A stretch of DNA of 46,858 bases from NCBI GenBank assembly GCA_021842405.1, contig JAKBZR010000016.1, positions 1 to 46,858 on the forward strand, read 5' to 3'. The stretch is from a bacterium. Its GTDB lineage: Bacteria > Armatimonadota > Chthonomonadetes > Chthonomonadales > JAMCWF01. A model generated the notes under the pieces. That model worked only from the letters and a program-made list of their open reading frames with translations. It did not search any database and was not told the origin of the DNA. Positions 28,622 through 37,096 of this stretch are shown here, in pieces. A program made the position numbers and the translations under genes. Each line of letters starts with the position of its first letter. Within the stretch, counting starts at the first letter, position 1.

Positions 28622-29328
28622 TTCCGCGCCTCCCATATCCGTAGCCGCCAAGGTGTCCGGATCGCTTCCCAGATGACCTTACTGTCTAGTTTCGAGCACC
28701 CTAACTTTCGATCGGCAAAGACGATGGGTATTTCCACCAGCTCAAATCCCGACTGAAAGAGGCGATAAGCCGTTTCAACCTGAAACGCATACCCATTGGA
28801 AAACAGATTGTCAAGCCCGATCGCAATCAGTGCTTCACGGGGGTAGGAGCGATATCCGCCGGTGGCGTCATGAATGGGCATCCGGAGAATCAAGCCTACA
28901 TAACGGTTCGCCGCTTTGCTCAAAAACACCCTTCTCCAATTCCAATCACTGACGCCGCCGCCTTTCACATAACGGGAACCGACGGCGACCTTTCCTGCTG
29001 AAGCGGTCTCAATCAGCAAGGGCAGGTAGACTGGGTTATGAGAGAGATCGGCATCCATTTGGACGATCAAATCGTACCGGTTATCAAGCGCCCAACGAAA
29101 CCCGGCCACATAGGCCCGACCCAATCCCTGTTTATCCGCCCGGTGGATTACAAGAATCGAATCGCACTCCCTCGCCATCCGATCGGCCGCTTCTCCGGTA
29201 CCGTCCGGCGAGTTATCGTCAACGATCAAGATATCCACATCGCCCTCGGTAATCCGATGCACCTCACCGCATAGAGGCCCGATGTTCTCTCGTTCGTTGT
29301 AGGTTGGAACTACTATTACGGTACGCAT
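28585..29328 (-). CDS. GT2 polyprenol-monophosphomannose synthase-like (DPM1-type) glycosyltransferase
   Basis: MRTVIVVPTYNERENIGPLCGEV, ILIVDDNSPDGTGEAAD, RADKQGLGRAYVAGFRWAL, DLIVQMDADLSHNP, GSRYVKGGGVSDW. Confidence 0.93.
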   Translation of the reverse strand: MRTVIVVPTYNERENIGPLCGEVHRITEGDVDILIVDDNSPDGTGEAADRMARECDSILVIHRADKQGLGRAYVAGFRWALDNRYDLIVQMDADLSHNPVYLPLLIETASAGKVAVGSRYVKGGGVSDWNWRRVFLSKAANRYVGLILRMPIHDATGGYRSYPREALIAIGLDNLFSNGYAFQVETAYRLFQSGFELVEIPIVFADRKLGCSKLDSKVIWEAIRTPWRLRIWEARKWLGIKPPPLIQ

Positions 29329-29341
29329 TGGCTTGGAAGGC

Positions 29342-31006
29342 CTAAAAACCCAGCCGATCATTTCGCCGCATCCGGCGTAACAGCTCAAGCCCTTGCTGAT
29401 GGTTAGCTCCTCGACGGAGGACAATCAGACCGTTTTTAGCGTAAATGATTCCATAAAACCGACTGCGGAATAGCTGGCGCAGAACATACCGATACTGGGA
29501 CGAATCAACGAGCGGCCAAAGAAAGGATCCCGGATCTAGCACAATATAGTCCACCTTCGAGCGGGCAAAACGCAATGCCAGTTGATCGGAAGTTAAATGA
29601 GCATGAGCACCCTCTTGGTGAAGAAAGACATTGATACTGCTTCCCCAGGCTTTATGCAGGAAAGGGTTAGGGAATGCATATATGTATCGTCGTTGACTCA
29701 ATATGGGCACCAGCGCCGTTTGTGCTGATACGCATGCTGAGGCCGGAATTCGCCTAAGTTCCAGTGTCACGCTCCGACTCATCGCCACCCCATGTGTTTT
29801 CTTCCCAGAGAACCAAGGACCAATAGTCCAGCAACCATAAATGCTGCAAAGAAGCAAAATAGCGCCGAGCATCCACTCCAAGTATCTAATTTTGATCGGT
29901 GCAGAATGACACCACTCTAGGCATTGGCCAAACCCATGTATCGCCCCCACCATCATAAACGGCACTATTGAGGCGGTGTACTGATATTGAATAAAATGAG
30001 TGAGAGGGCTCCTGCTTAACAGATTAATACCCAAAGCAGGAATCGTGATAAGGATCAATTCCGGGGCAGCAAACGGTAGGAAGGCAATGGGATACAGAAG
30101 CTCACCTAAGTATAAAACGTTTTGTTTATTCAAAAGCAGATGGATGGTCGTTATCGGGTGAGTTAAAATAAAACCTAAAATAGAAGGTAGGTTTCGGCCG
30201 TATTGGCCATATAAAGCGACAATATAAGGAGAAGGAGCGCCACCATCGAAATACTGGATCAGATTGAGGGTGAAGTAGGTCCAAGCTAAACCCAGCAGCA
30301 CGACTCCTGATCCTCGCCGCCAACCGGCAACCGCACCAACATATAGTCCAAATGCAGCCACCACCAGTCCTACTGTCTCCTTAGAAGCCAATGCGCAAAC
30401 TAAGGTGATCCAGAACCACACCCAGCGTTGTCTATAAAGCGCTAAAATAGCAAACAATAGAAAAGGTGTGGCAAATACGTCCGGATGAAAATCCCAGCTA
30501 TTCATCCATTGTACAGGTGCATAGAGTAGGTAAGCGATCGTCAGCACTAAAGCCAACCCCTGATTTCGTAGCCGCCAAAATGCGATCCCGTAGGTCGCAA
30601 GCCCTCCGCTGCCAAGAGCAACCGATTGAATAAAGAGCAAAAACTCAGGTCGAGGATAAAGGCGGTACAGCGGAGCGACTAATATCAGAATTAAGGTGGC
30701 ATGGTCACCAAACAGCGGCAGCCCGCGTACAGTATCAAAAAACGGGTAATAGCCATGGCTTATTAACCAGACGCCCTGAAGGTAAATTCCCAGATCAAAC
30801 GCGGTGGCCTCATACTGGGCATAACGCATTATACTATAATAGCTTGCCCATGTCACGTAGACCGCAACGCAGGCGGCGGCCGCCATTATCCCCCAGTACC
30901 CCCTGGATAAGTTGGAAAGACGCCTAAGGGCTTGTACTCTACTTTCGGAAAGAGTAATTTGCAAAAGATGGAGAGGACTGTATTTACCGCTGATTATCTC
31001 AATCAT
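29342..31006 (-). CDS. DUF2079 membrane protein (GT-C-like), paralogue of 26918-28621
   Basis: YEATAFDLGIYLQGVWLISHGYYPFFDTVRGLPLFGDHATLILILVAPLYRLYPRPE; matching C-terminus. Confidence 0.88.
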   Translation of the reverse strand: MIEIISGKYSPLHLLQITLSESRVQALRRLSNLSRGYWGIMAAAACVAVYVTWASYYSIMRYAQYEATAFDLGIYLQGVWLISHGYYPFFDTVRGLPLFGDHATLILILVAPLYRLYPRPEFLLFIQSVALGSGGLATYGIAFWRLRNQGLALVLTIAYLLYAPVQWMNSWDFHPDVFATPFLLFAILALYRQRWVWFWITLVCALASKETVGLVVAAFGLYVGAVAGWRRGSGVVLLGLAWTYFTLNLIQYFDGGAPSPYIVALYGQYGRNLPSILGFILTHPITTIHLLLNKQNVLYLGELLYPIAFLPFAAPELILITIPALGINLLSRSPLTHFIQYQYTASIVPFMMVGAIHGFGQCLEWCHSAPIKIRYLEWMLGAILLLCSIYGCWTIGPWFSGKKTHGVAMSRSVTLELRRIPASACVSAQTALVPILSQRRYIYAFPNPFLHKAWGSSINVFLHQEGAHAHLTSDQLALRFARSKVDYIVLDPGSFLWPLVDSSQYRYVLRQLFRSRFYGIIYAKNGLIVLRRGANHQQGLELLRRMRRNDRLGF

Positions 31007-31008
31007 TT

Positions 31009-32025
31009 TTACAGTTTAGATTGGTCAAGATATAGCCCGTAAACCGGAATAACCAAACGTCGTTCTCCCGGATTTACAAGCACATCTATGTTCGCATGCA
31101 ACGACCCTTCTTTTAGGCCCTCTGCCGGGAGCACCGTGATTACCGACTTGATGGTATTTGGGTAGTTGCTTAAAGAGAACCTGAGTATTCCAGGAGGTGA
31201 CGATACTATCCGGATAACGGTAAAAGGCTTAGCATATGGTGAGGAAATTGTAAATACACAGTGCGCCGTCCTTGGATCACGGAACACCCCCAGCGAGATG
31301 GGATATGGAGATACTACCAAGCGAGGCAATACGTATCCTTTTACTACAATCGTTGCTTTTGGAAGTCTAATATCGTTAGTGAGAAGTGTTAAGTATTCTT
31401 TGAATCTACCAGGTGGTAAATGAGGGGCCGTTTGAAGCGTTATATGAGCCATATTAGAATTTTCCGTAGCATCCACACTGATGAGCTGCTTTCCATGAGT
31501 AGTCCGCACATTCTTTATTTCTAAGTGTTTTTGTGTCAAAGATGTGATATTGAATGACGCTCGCTTTATTTGTCCTATCAACAGTTCCCCCATGTCCACG
31601 GTAGGTGGAACCGGATCAACCACTAATCCCGTCGCCCTGAGTAAAACTGGCTGTTGATGACCGGCAATAAAGACAGACGTTGACACCGAAAACGGTCCCT
31701 TTTTGCCAGTAGTATTAATTTCCATGTTGCCTTGCAACGCACTATGTGGCGGAATTGTTTGTCTTTCCAAGTGAAATACGGTACAACCACAACTAGGAAC
31801 TACTTGTGTGATGTAGAAACTATGGTCGCTTGAGTTGTATAACCGAAAAGTATGGATAGGTATCTCGCCGCCGTAAACAGTCCCAACCCGCCATATCCTA
31901 GGAGTTACATCAATCGGCGTAGAGGAATGTGGCAAAAGCGAGTGGATAATAAGGTAGCTTGCTAAACCGACTGGAAATGTAACCAGTAAAATAATTGAGA
32001 ATATGAAGTATTGGCGACGATGCAT
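31009..32025 (-). CDS. DUF1573-type membrane-anchored protein
   Basis: N-terminal TM; TFRLYNSSDHSFYITQVVPSCGCTVFHLERQTIPPHS.L.GNMEINTTGKKGPFSVSTSVF, typical DUF1573 SCGC motif. Confidence 0.82.
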   Translation of the reverse strand: MHRRQYFIFSIILLVTFPVGLASYLIIHSLLPHSSTPIDVTPRIWRVGTVYGGEIPIHTFRLYNSSDHSFYITQVVPSCGCTVFHLERQTIPPHSALQGNMEINTTGKKGPFSVSTSVFIAGHQQPVLLRATGLVVDPVPPTVDMGELLIGQIKRASFNITSLTQKHLEIKNVRTTHGKQLISVDATENSNMAHITLQTAPHLPPGRFKEYLTLLTNDIRLPKATIVVKGYVLPRLVVSPYPISLGVFRDPRTAHCVFTISSPYAKPFTVIRIVSSPPGILRFSLSNYPNTIKSVITVLPAEGLKEGSLHANIDVLVNPGERRLVIPVYGLYLDQSKL

Positions 32026-32047
32026 CTTAGATACTCTCCCATTTACC

Positions 32048-32884
32048 TCAAAACTCCATGTAGCCATGATGCGATTTATCCCCAGTATATGCCATTCCTA
32101 CATGATCAAGTATCCACTCTTTTAACGTAGGGTTCCAATAAAGCCACAGGAAATCAGGCCAAGCTGGGTCCGGTGCCTGATGCTTTATTATGAAATAAAC
32201 CAAGGCATAGGTGTAAGGTGGGGAATCGATTGGAAAAGTGAAGTCACTTCTTGACCACCCCCAACCCATCTGTAAAGGAGCCATCTTTTTCATCTGCTCA
32301 ACTTGCTCTTGACCCGTTATGGGGGCCACTTGTTGAAATACTTCTATTCGAGCATCGGAAAGATCAATCCCATCCCAGTAGCCTCCGTGAAAATAATCAG
32401 ACGTCCACAATGCCCGAACCATTTCCCAGCCGGTGGAAGGCGGCCACTGGCGCCAGCTTGTGAAAATTTGTCTGTAGCGAAGATGTAATTCGCTTAGAGG
32501 CACGTTAAAGATCCGTAAACTTTTAAGTACTTGCTCACCATCGGCAGAAATAAGGCCATGCCTCTTTTGTACAAAACTTTGAAACTTATTCCAATCCGAC
32601 GTTTTATATATAGTCAAGCACTCAGCAAGCGTCTGGACAAGCTTCTTGTATTGATCATCGGTTAATACTGTGGTAAAATTCACTTTGATCTGCTGGGTCA
32701 ATGCAAGATTTACGACATCACTATTGCCGATTGGAGTAAATTGCCGATCTCCCCATATTTTTAAAGGTCTTTTCCACGGTTCCAGGGGAGGTGTTGGTTT
32801 GTATATGGTGTAAAGAACCACTGCCAGCACCGTCAGCCCAACCGCGATTCCCGCTCGGATAAGTATGAGCCGCCTAGGTCGCAT
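32048..32884 (-). CDS. hypothetical membrane-anchored extracytoplasmic protein
   Basis: N-terminal TM (RRLILIRAGIAVGLTVLAVVLYTIY); soluble remainder without recognised family; coupled to DUF1573 gene. Confidence 0.7.
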   Translation of the reverse strand: MRPRRLILIRAGIAVGLTVLAVVLYTIYKPTPPLEPWKRPLKIWGDRQFTPIGNSDVVNLALTQQIKVNFTTVLTDDQYKKLVQTLAECLTIYKTSDWNKFQSFVQKRHGLISADGEQVLKSLRIFNVPLSELHLRYRQIFTSWRQWPPSTGWEMVRALWTSDYFHGGYWDGIDLSDARIEVFQQVAPITGQEQVEQMKKMAPLQMGWGWSRSDFTFPIDSPPYTYALVYFIIKHQAPDPAWPDFLWLYWNPTLKEWILDHVGMAYTGDKSHHGYMEF

Positions 32885-32906
32885 TTCCCACTCCTCCAAA
32901 AATGTA

Positions 32907-32930
32907 GGGGGAGGAAAGCTATTCCTCCCC
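32907..32930 (-). terminator. hairpin downstream of Cys-rich peptide gene (terminator/attenuator)
   Basis: Minus strand GGGGAGGAA-TAGCT-TTCCTCCCC followed by CTACATTTTT, before the next gene start (32884). Confidence 0.6.
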
Positions 32931-32938
32931 TCTTAACG

Positions 32939-33157
32939 TTATACACATTTGCATGCGAAGCCACCGCTAGAAGTGCAGTAACACTGCGCACAGGCTGTCG
33001 GTGTGCAGTTGATACTGCAGCTCCCGTTCTTACACGAAACACTGCAACTTGTGGGAAGCCAACAATAAGCACCGGCCATTGCTCCTCCGGCAACCCATAA
33101 GACCACTGCACAAACAACCGCATTTCCCCACCTTCGGGTCTTTTGCATAGCTACCAT
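32939..33157 (-). CDS. secreted cysteine-rich mini-protein (10 Cys after signal peptide)
   Basis: MVAMQKTRRWGNAVVCAVVLWVAGGAMAGAYCWLPTSCSVSCKNGSCSINCTPTACAQCYCTSSGGFACKCV; upstream AAGGAGGTGATGATAA-ATG is a near-perfect Shine-Dalgarno. Confidence 0.8.
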   Translation of the reverse strand: MVAMQKTRRWGNAVVCAVVLWVAGGAMAGAYCWLPTSCSVSCKNGSCSINCTPTACAQCYCTSSGGFACKCV

Positions 33158-33264
33158 TTATCATCACCTCCTTCCTCATTAACTTAATAATAGAGACAAC
33201 TCCCATCGTCCTCTTCTAGGATTATAAACAAGTTCGTTCCGCTATTAGCAGTAACTCCAAAAAC

Positions 33265-33438
33265 TTATTTCAACCATCTGCTGAAAGGTGTGCTGTCACT
33301 ACTACACCCACATGGCTTCGGTTGGATCGTCCGCCGGTTAGCCAGCGCTCGCTGAATTAATAGTGTACTCAAACCCGCCAATAAAACGAGACAGATAATG
33401 TATATCATAACTTTGACCTGTTTGATGTAGGAGGACAT
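33265..33438 (-). CDS. 57-aa single-TM peptide with C-terminal PCGCSSD motif (absent from supplied ORF track)
   Basis: My translation: MSSYIKQVKVMIYIICLVLLAGLSTLLIQRALANRRTIQPKPCGCSSDSTPFSRWLK*; AAAGGG about 10 nt upstream. Confidence 0.55.
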   Translation of the reverse strand: MSSYIKQVKVMIYIICLVLLAGLSTLLIQRALANRRTIQPKPCGCSSDSTPFSRWLK

Positions 33439-33620
33439 TGATCTTGCCCTTTCCGTCTCTCCCCGAGTTCACCTTTCCGGTCTTTTCGCCGGCAACCGGT
33501 ATGGCTTGGTACTCCGGCAACTCATCTCATCCTACTGCGTATCAGAGAGATATACGGTTATTAAATCGTATCTCCTCTTTACTGCTCCTACTCTATATAA
33601 CACCGCAACTCGCCAAAAAC

Positions 33621-34028
33621 CTACGGGTAAACTGAAAATTGTTTGAGATCTTTGCAATCATTCGGAGTTTTTATCCGGTTGTGAATGGGATGATTGAAAT
33701 GTGCGGGGGGGGGGGCGATGAGGCTGCGTAAGTCGGCTTCGGTGAACCCGCGCTCTTTCAAGCGGGCGCGTAAACGCCGCTTGGCCCGTCGTAGAGCTTG
33801 ATCCACCGCCCCTTCGCTGGTATCGAGGGCAGCCGCCATATCTTTAATTGACCGGCCGTCTAAGTAATGCCGGAGGAAAACCGTTCGCTCAAGCGAGGTT
33901 AAATCATTAAGAGCCAAACCGAGCATATCCCAAAACTCTCCCCGTAGAAGTTCCTCCTCCGGGGAGAAGCCATCGTCAGTGGAGTCCCAAGCGGGGCTTT
34001 CTCCGTTCGGCCCGACGGCTTCGGCCAC
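33621..34028 (-). CDS. ECF-type sigma factor, region 4 part (GTG start or frameshift product)
   Basis: LTSLERTVFLRHYLDGRSIKDMAAALDTSEGAVDQALRRAKRRLRARLKERG, a sigma-70 region 4 HTH. Confidence 0.7.
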   Translation of the reverse strand: MAEAVGPNGESPAWDSTDDGFSPEEELLRGEFWDMLGLALNDLTSLERTVFLRHYLDGRSIKDMAAALDTSEGAVDQALRRAKRRLRARLKERGFTEADLRSLIAPPPAHFNHPIHNRIKTPNDCKDLKQFSVYP

Positions 34029-34291
34029 ACGACCTCATGTCTCCGCCGGCAGTTGAGCGATCGAAGGTAATTCAGGGTGTGGTTTTCGAGGCACTTGAAT
34101 AGGCAGGCGGCGCAGTCGCTTCCCACCCAGCATTGCCGGAGGACACGCCCTCCTCGCAATATCACCGACGTTACAAAGCCGATGGCGCAATCTTCCGCGT
34201 CATCGCGATTAAGCCCGCTCTTTATCGCATGAATCCGCGCCCGCTCGAATAAACGGTCAATCGGCGGGCAGTGAGCATTGCGGCTATCCAT
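33899..34291 (-). CDS. ECF-type sigma factor, region 2-like part (different frame)
   Basis: RLFERARIHAIKSGLNRDDAEDCAIGFVTSVI....CLFKCLENHTLNYLRSLNCRRRHE, sigma region 2-like; overlaps the region 4 ORF in another frame. Confidence 0.6.
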   Translation of the reverse strand: MDSRNAHCPPIDRLFERARIHAIKSGLNRDDAEDCAIGFVTSVILRGGRVLRQCWVGSDCAACLFKCLENHTLNYLRSLNCRRRHEVVWPKPSGRTEKAPLGTPLTMASPRRRNFYGESFGICSVWLLMI

Positions 34292-34468
34292 TGCTGCCCA
34301 AACCTTCCGAAGTTGAGGCTACAAGACACAACCAGCATCAATAATAACCATATCACATTGACTAGATTCTGTCAAGAGATTTTTTGCCATTGGCTCAGAG
34401 TGGGTCATGCTGAATGCGACTCGAGATGCGAATCAATCGGGCAGCAATGATAGGGTTAATGTTACATC

Positions 34469-34840
34469 CTATTTGCCGGGCGCGGTCGAAGGCTTCGACA
34501 GCCACCGCCTTATGGCCGCCGGCGCGCCGGTGTCGCGAACCGCAAACATCTGCCCCTTGGGTTCCCACCACCCGTAGAGGCAGAGCGCCTTAGCGCCGTG
34601 AGAGGCGAGCCAGTTAAACTGCTTGAGGCAAGTCTGCTCCGTGTCCGCGCCGGGCATAATTTCCATCTCCACCGCGCCCCATTTCCGCCGTCCCGCCTTG
34701 TGGATATCGGAAACGACTTTATCCGGGTTCATCCATCCATGCGTCATGGTGTATCCAGGACGGGAGTAAGGATTTACCGCGGCGCTCACCGGCAGGAGGC
34801 GCCCATCAGCCGCAACATAAAATTCCTCCCCCAAACTCAC
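34469..34840 (-). pseudogene. short 3' fragment of a larger carbohydrate-active-like protein, or small hypothetical
   Basis: HGWMNPDKVVSDIHKAGRRKWGAVEMEIMPGADTEQTCLKQFNWLASHGAKALCLYGWW looks like the end of a TIM-barrel domain, with no N-terminal portion. Confidence 0.4.
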
Positions 34841-35004
34841 TTTCCGCTTAGCTTGCTAATGGATAGCAAAATCAGCCTCCATTTCTTCGAGCCCACCGGT
34901 GACACGCAATCGCACATTTCCAGCTTATGGAGGCCATAAGCACTCGATTGCCGGAATCATTTCTAAATGGTGACGACGAAATCCTTCGTGAAAGCGCAAT
35001 TAAG

Positions 35005-35060
35005 TAGATGTTGAAAAATATGGTAACACCCTCCGGGTCGTCATTCCGCCTGCCTGAGCA
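35005..35060. repeat. family-B repeat end plus CCTGCCTGAGCAGACAGG palindrome
   Basis: AGATGTTGAAAAATATGGTAACACCCTCCGGGTCGTCATTCCGCC resembles 45405-45450. Confidence 0.5.
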
Positions 35061-35158
35061 GACAGGTGTTGCAGACAGGTCTCATAGAGGCGGCGATGAT
35101 GTTGACACCATAAGGCAGCCAAGAAACGGCATCTCTTCCCCCTCGAAGGGTCAGGGGG

Positions 35159-35205
35159 GCGACAAATGCTGCTAGAAAACATTCCCCGAAAATTGAACTC
35201 TTTCG
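35159..35205. repeat. family-A repeat end, inverted copy of 26736-26783
   Basis: GCGACAAATGCTGCTAGAAAACATTCCCCGAAAATTGAACTCTTTCG vs AGAAAGAGTTCCATTTTCGGGGAATGTTTTCTAGTAGCATGAGTCGCC on the other strand. Confidence 0.65.
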
Positions 35206-35311
35206 AAAGGGGGCATATAGCAGGAGATTCGGCCATTTTTTGCTAATATGCATGCCGGTTCGTTTTGAGTGTAAACCGTTGGAGCGAAATCGTTCCATTT
35301 AGGAGATACGA

Positions 35312-36538
35312 TTGGAATTTAAAATCGAACGCATTTCAAAATATCTCGGCCCAACCATCGCCCTTTTTTGTATGATGGTCGGCGGCCGCTTTTTACTACG
35401 GGCGGCGGCTCAGGAGCCGCCCAAACCGCCGCCTAATCAAAACCGGGGCTGGCAAACCTACTCCATCGGCGCCGGCCGCGGGAACCTGAGCGTATCCATC
35501 GGCGCGGTGGCCTGGGCCAACAAATTTCACATCCGCAACCTGATCTTCGGCGGCACGGTGGACCTTTGGCCTGGCGCGCGCTACCATCTCTTAGCACGGC
35601 GGCGCGAGGGGAACTGGTCGCGAATGCCCTTTCACCCCGATATTGACGAATCCTACCTGGAGCAGTCCGGTTACTACAGCTCCCCCGGATGGAACATTGC
35701 ACTAGACCTCAAGATCGGGCGGGTTCGTTACCTGCAATTTCCCTATCCGGATGCGATTTCTGATTTTGACCAGGTGCCGGGCATCAGCGACCTGACTGGC
35801 GGCCCCTCCACCGATTACCGCGGAGCCCTTTTCACCTTTGAAGCGGCAAACCGGAGCGGCCTCGGCTTCCACTTCGGCGGGATTGATTGGGGCTTCGACC
35901 ATCCTTCCGGCATTAACGCGGTGGAGTGGTACCTCTTTTTCCGGCATGACTATGGGATATTTCACCTGGAGGGACGACTGGGCGCGCTGGCCAACCGGAT
36001 GGCGCCGCTGGGTCAGCCGGCCCGCGAGGGCGGCAGCATCTATGCTGGCGTGCGGTTGGGAGACTTCACGATTGGGGCGCTCTATGAGAAAAAACGACTG
36101 GAGCCGACCTACACCGGCGTGATGGTGCAATTCCGCTCCACCGCCATCACGCGCGCGCTGGGTGCTGTGTCGTTCGACTATTTCCGGCAACCAGCCGGCT
36201 TTGGGGTTCAGGTGCCGGTCTACAAAACGAATTTCGGCTCCGATCGCAAGCCGCCGGCCGGCTCCACGCTGGTCGGCGAAATTGCGGCCGTCCGCATGCA
36301 CACCTATTGGCAGCAGGGATTTGTGCGGAACAGTTACGAGCACCGGCTATGGTCTTGGGGACGCACCTCCGGGCCGGGCCTGCATCTTGTGGTGAAGGAG
36401 CTGCCCGCCTACCTGCAACTGGAGGCGCTGGTCAGCCCGCACACCAGCCTCAACCGAGCCTGGTTCCGGGATCGCCAGGGACCGGCCCAGATCGCGCAGG
36501 AGGTATTCTATCAGTTCTACGCCGTAAAAGGAAAGTAG
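35312..36538 (+). CDS. hypothetical exported/surface protein
   Basis: TTG start after AGGAG; signal-anchor-like N-terminus then glycine/aromatic-rich beta-like sequence; long codon-consistent ORF. Confidence 0.65.
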   Translation: MEFKIERISKYLGPTIALFCMMVGGRFLLRAAAQEPPKPPPNQNRGWQTYSIGAGRGNLSVSIGAVAWANKFHIRNLIFGGTVDLWPGARYHLLARRREGNWSRMPFHPDIDESYLEQSGYYSSPGWNIALDLKIGRVRYLQFPYPDAISDFDQVPGISDLTGGPSTDYRGALFTFEAANRSGLGFHFGGIDWGFDHPSGINAVEWYLFFRHDYGIFHLEGRLGALANRMAPLGQPAREGGSIYAGVRLGDFTIGALYEKKRLEPTYTGVMVQFRSTAITRALGAVSFDYFRQPAGFGVQVPVYKTNFGSDRKPPAGSTLVGEIAAVRMHTYWQQGFVRNSYEHRLWSWGRTSGPGLHLVVKELPAYLQLEALVSPHTSLNRAWFRDRQGPAQIAQEVFYQFYAVKGK

Positions 36539-36668
36539 AATGCATTCAGTTTTGCGGAAAATAAAAAGTGAACCGGTAAATCACCTCACCCCCCTACACC
36601 CTCCCCCCTCGGGGGAGAGCTGGGGTGGGGGCGAACGAAAATCACTCCCATAAAACTGAACTCTTACG
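36537..36668. mobile_element. family-A MITE-like element with target duplication, inserted at the stop codon of 35312-36538
   Basis: Left AGAATGCATTCAG, right CTGAACTCTTACG; flanks GAAAGT (36531-36536 and 36669-36674), extending to GGAAAGTAG on both sides; internal CCCCTCGGGGG hairpin. Confidence 0.72.
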
Positions 36669-36784
36669 GAAAGTAGCAATTCCAGATACTCAGATGGCGG
36701 TTGTACCCCTCTCCACGCCGCTTTATATCAAAGCTACCGCAAAACGAACAACATTCAACATGTTTTAACACGCCGCATGAACGT

Positions 36785-36979
36785 CTAATGTCGTGGGAAT
36801 ATTCGGATTTGCGGTACTGGAAAAACAGGCTGTGTTATATTCTGACGCATTTGGTAGATTTTAACATTGACCAAAACGGCATTATACACATCCACCACTC
36901 CAACTACCGCCCAAACCAACAGAAAGAAGATAGCGCTCTTGATTAAGGCGTTGATCAGTCGTTCACGAACATCCGTCAT
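36785..36979 (-). CDS. small single-TM protein
   Basis: MTDVRERLINALIKSAIFFLLVWAVVGVVDVYNAVLVNVKIYQ...; GGGAGAG Shine-Dalgarno upstream of ATG. Confidence 0.5.
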   Translation of the reverse strand: MTDVRERLINALIKSAIFFLLVWAVVGVVDVYNAVLVNVKIYQMRQNITQPVFPVPQIRIFPRH

Positions 36980-37096
36980 CTTCGCTCTCCCTTTTTCGAC
37001 GTTATGTACTCAATCGGGTGCTGTTTAATTATCAGGGACGCTAAATATTAGACACAATGCCCAATTGCACTTAAATTAACTTTCAGCACCCCCCAT

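Noticed and set aside
35702-36343. 213-aa minus-strand ORF opposite the 408-aa gene
   Set aside because: Typical shadow ORF in high-GC DNA; the plus-strand ORF has better start context and composition, although neither has a known family.
36684-36840. Alternative minus-strand reading HVECCSFCGSFDIKRRGEGYNRHLSIWNCYFP resembling a zinc ribbon
   Set aside because: No good start and incomplete second Cys pair; the overlapping TM ORF at 36785-36979 has a better Shine-Dalgarno.
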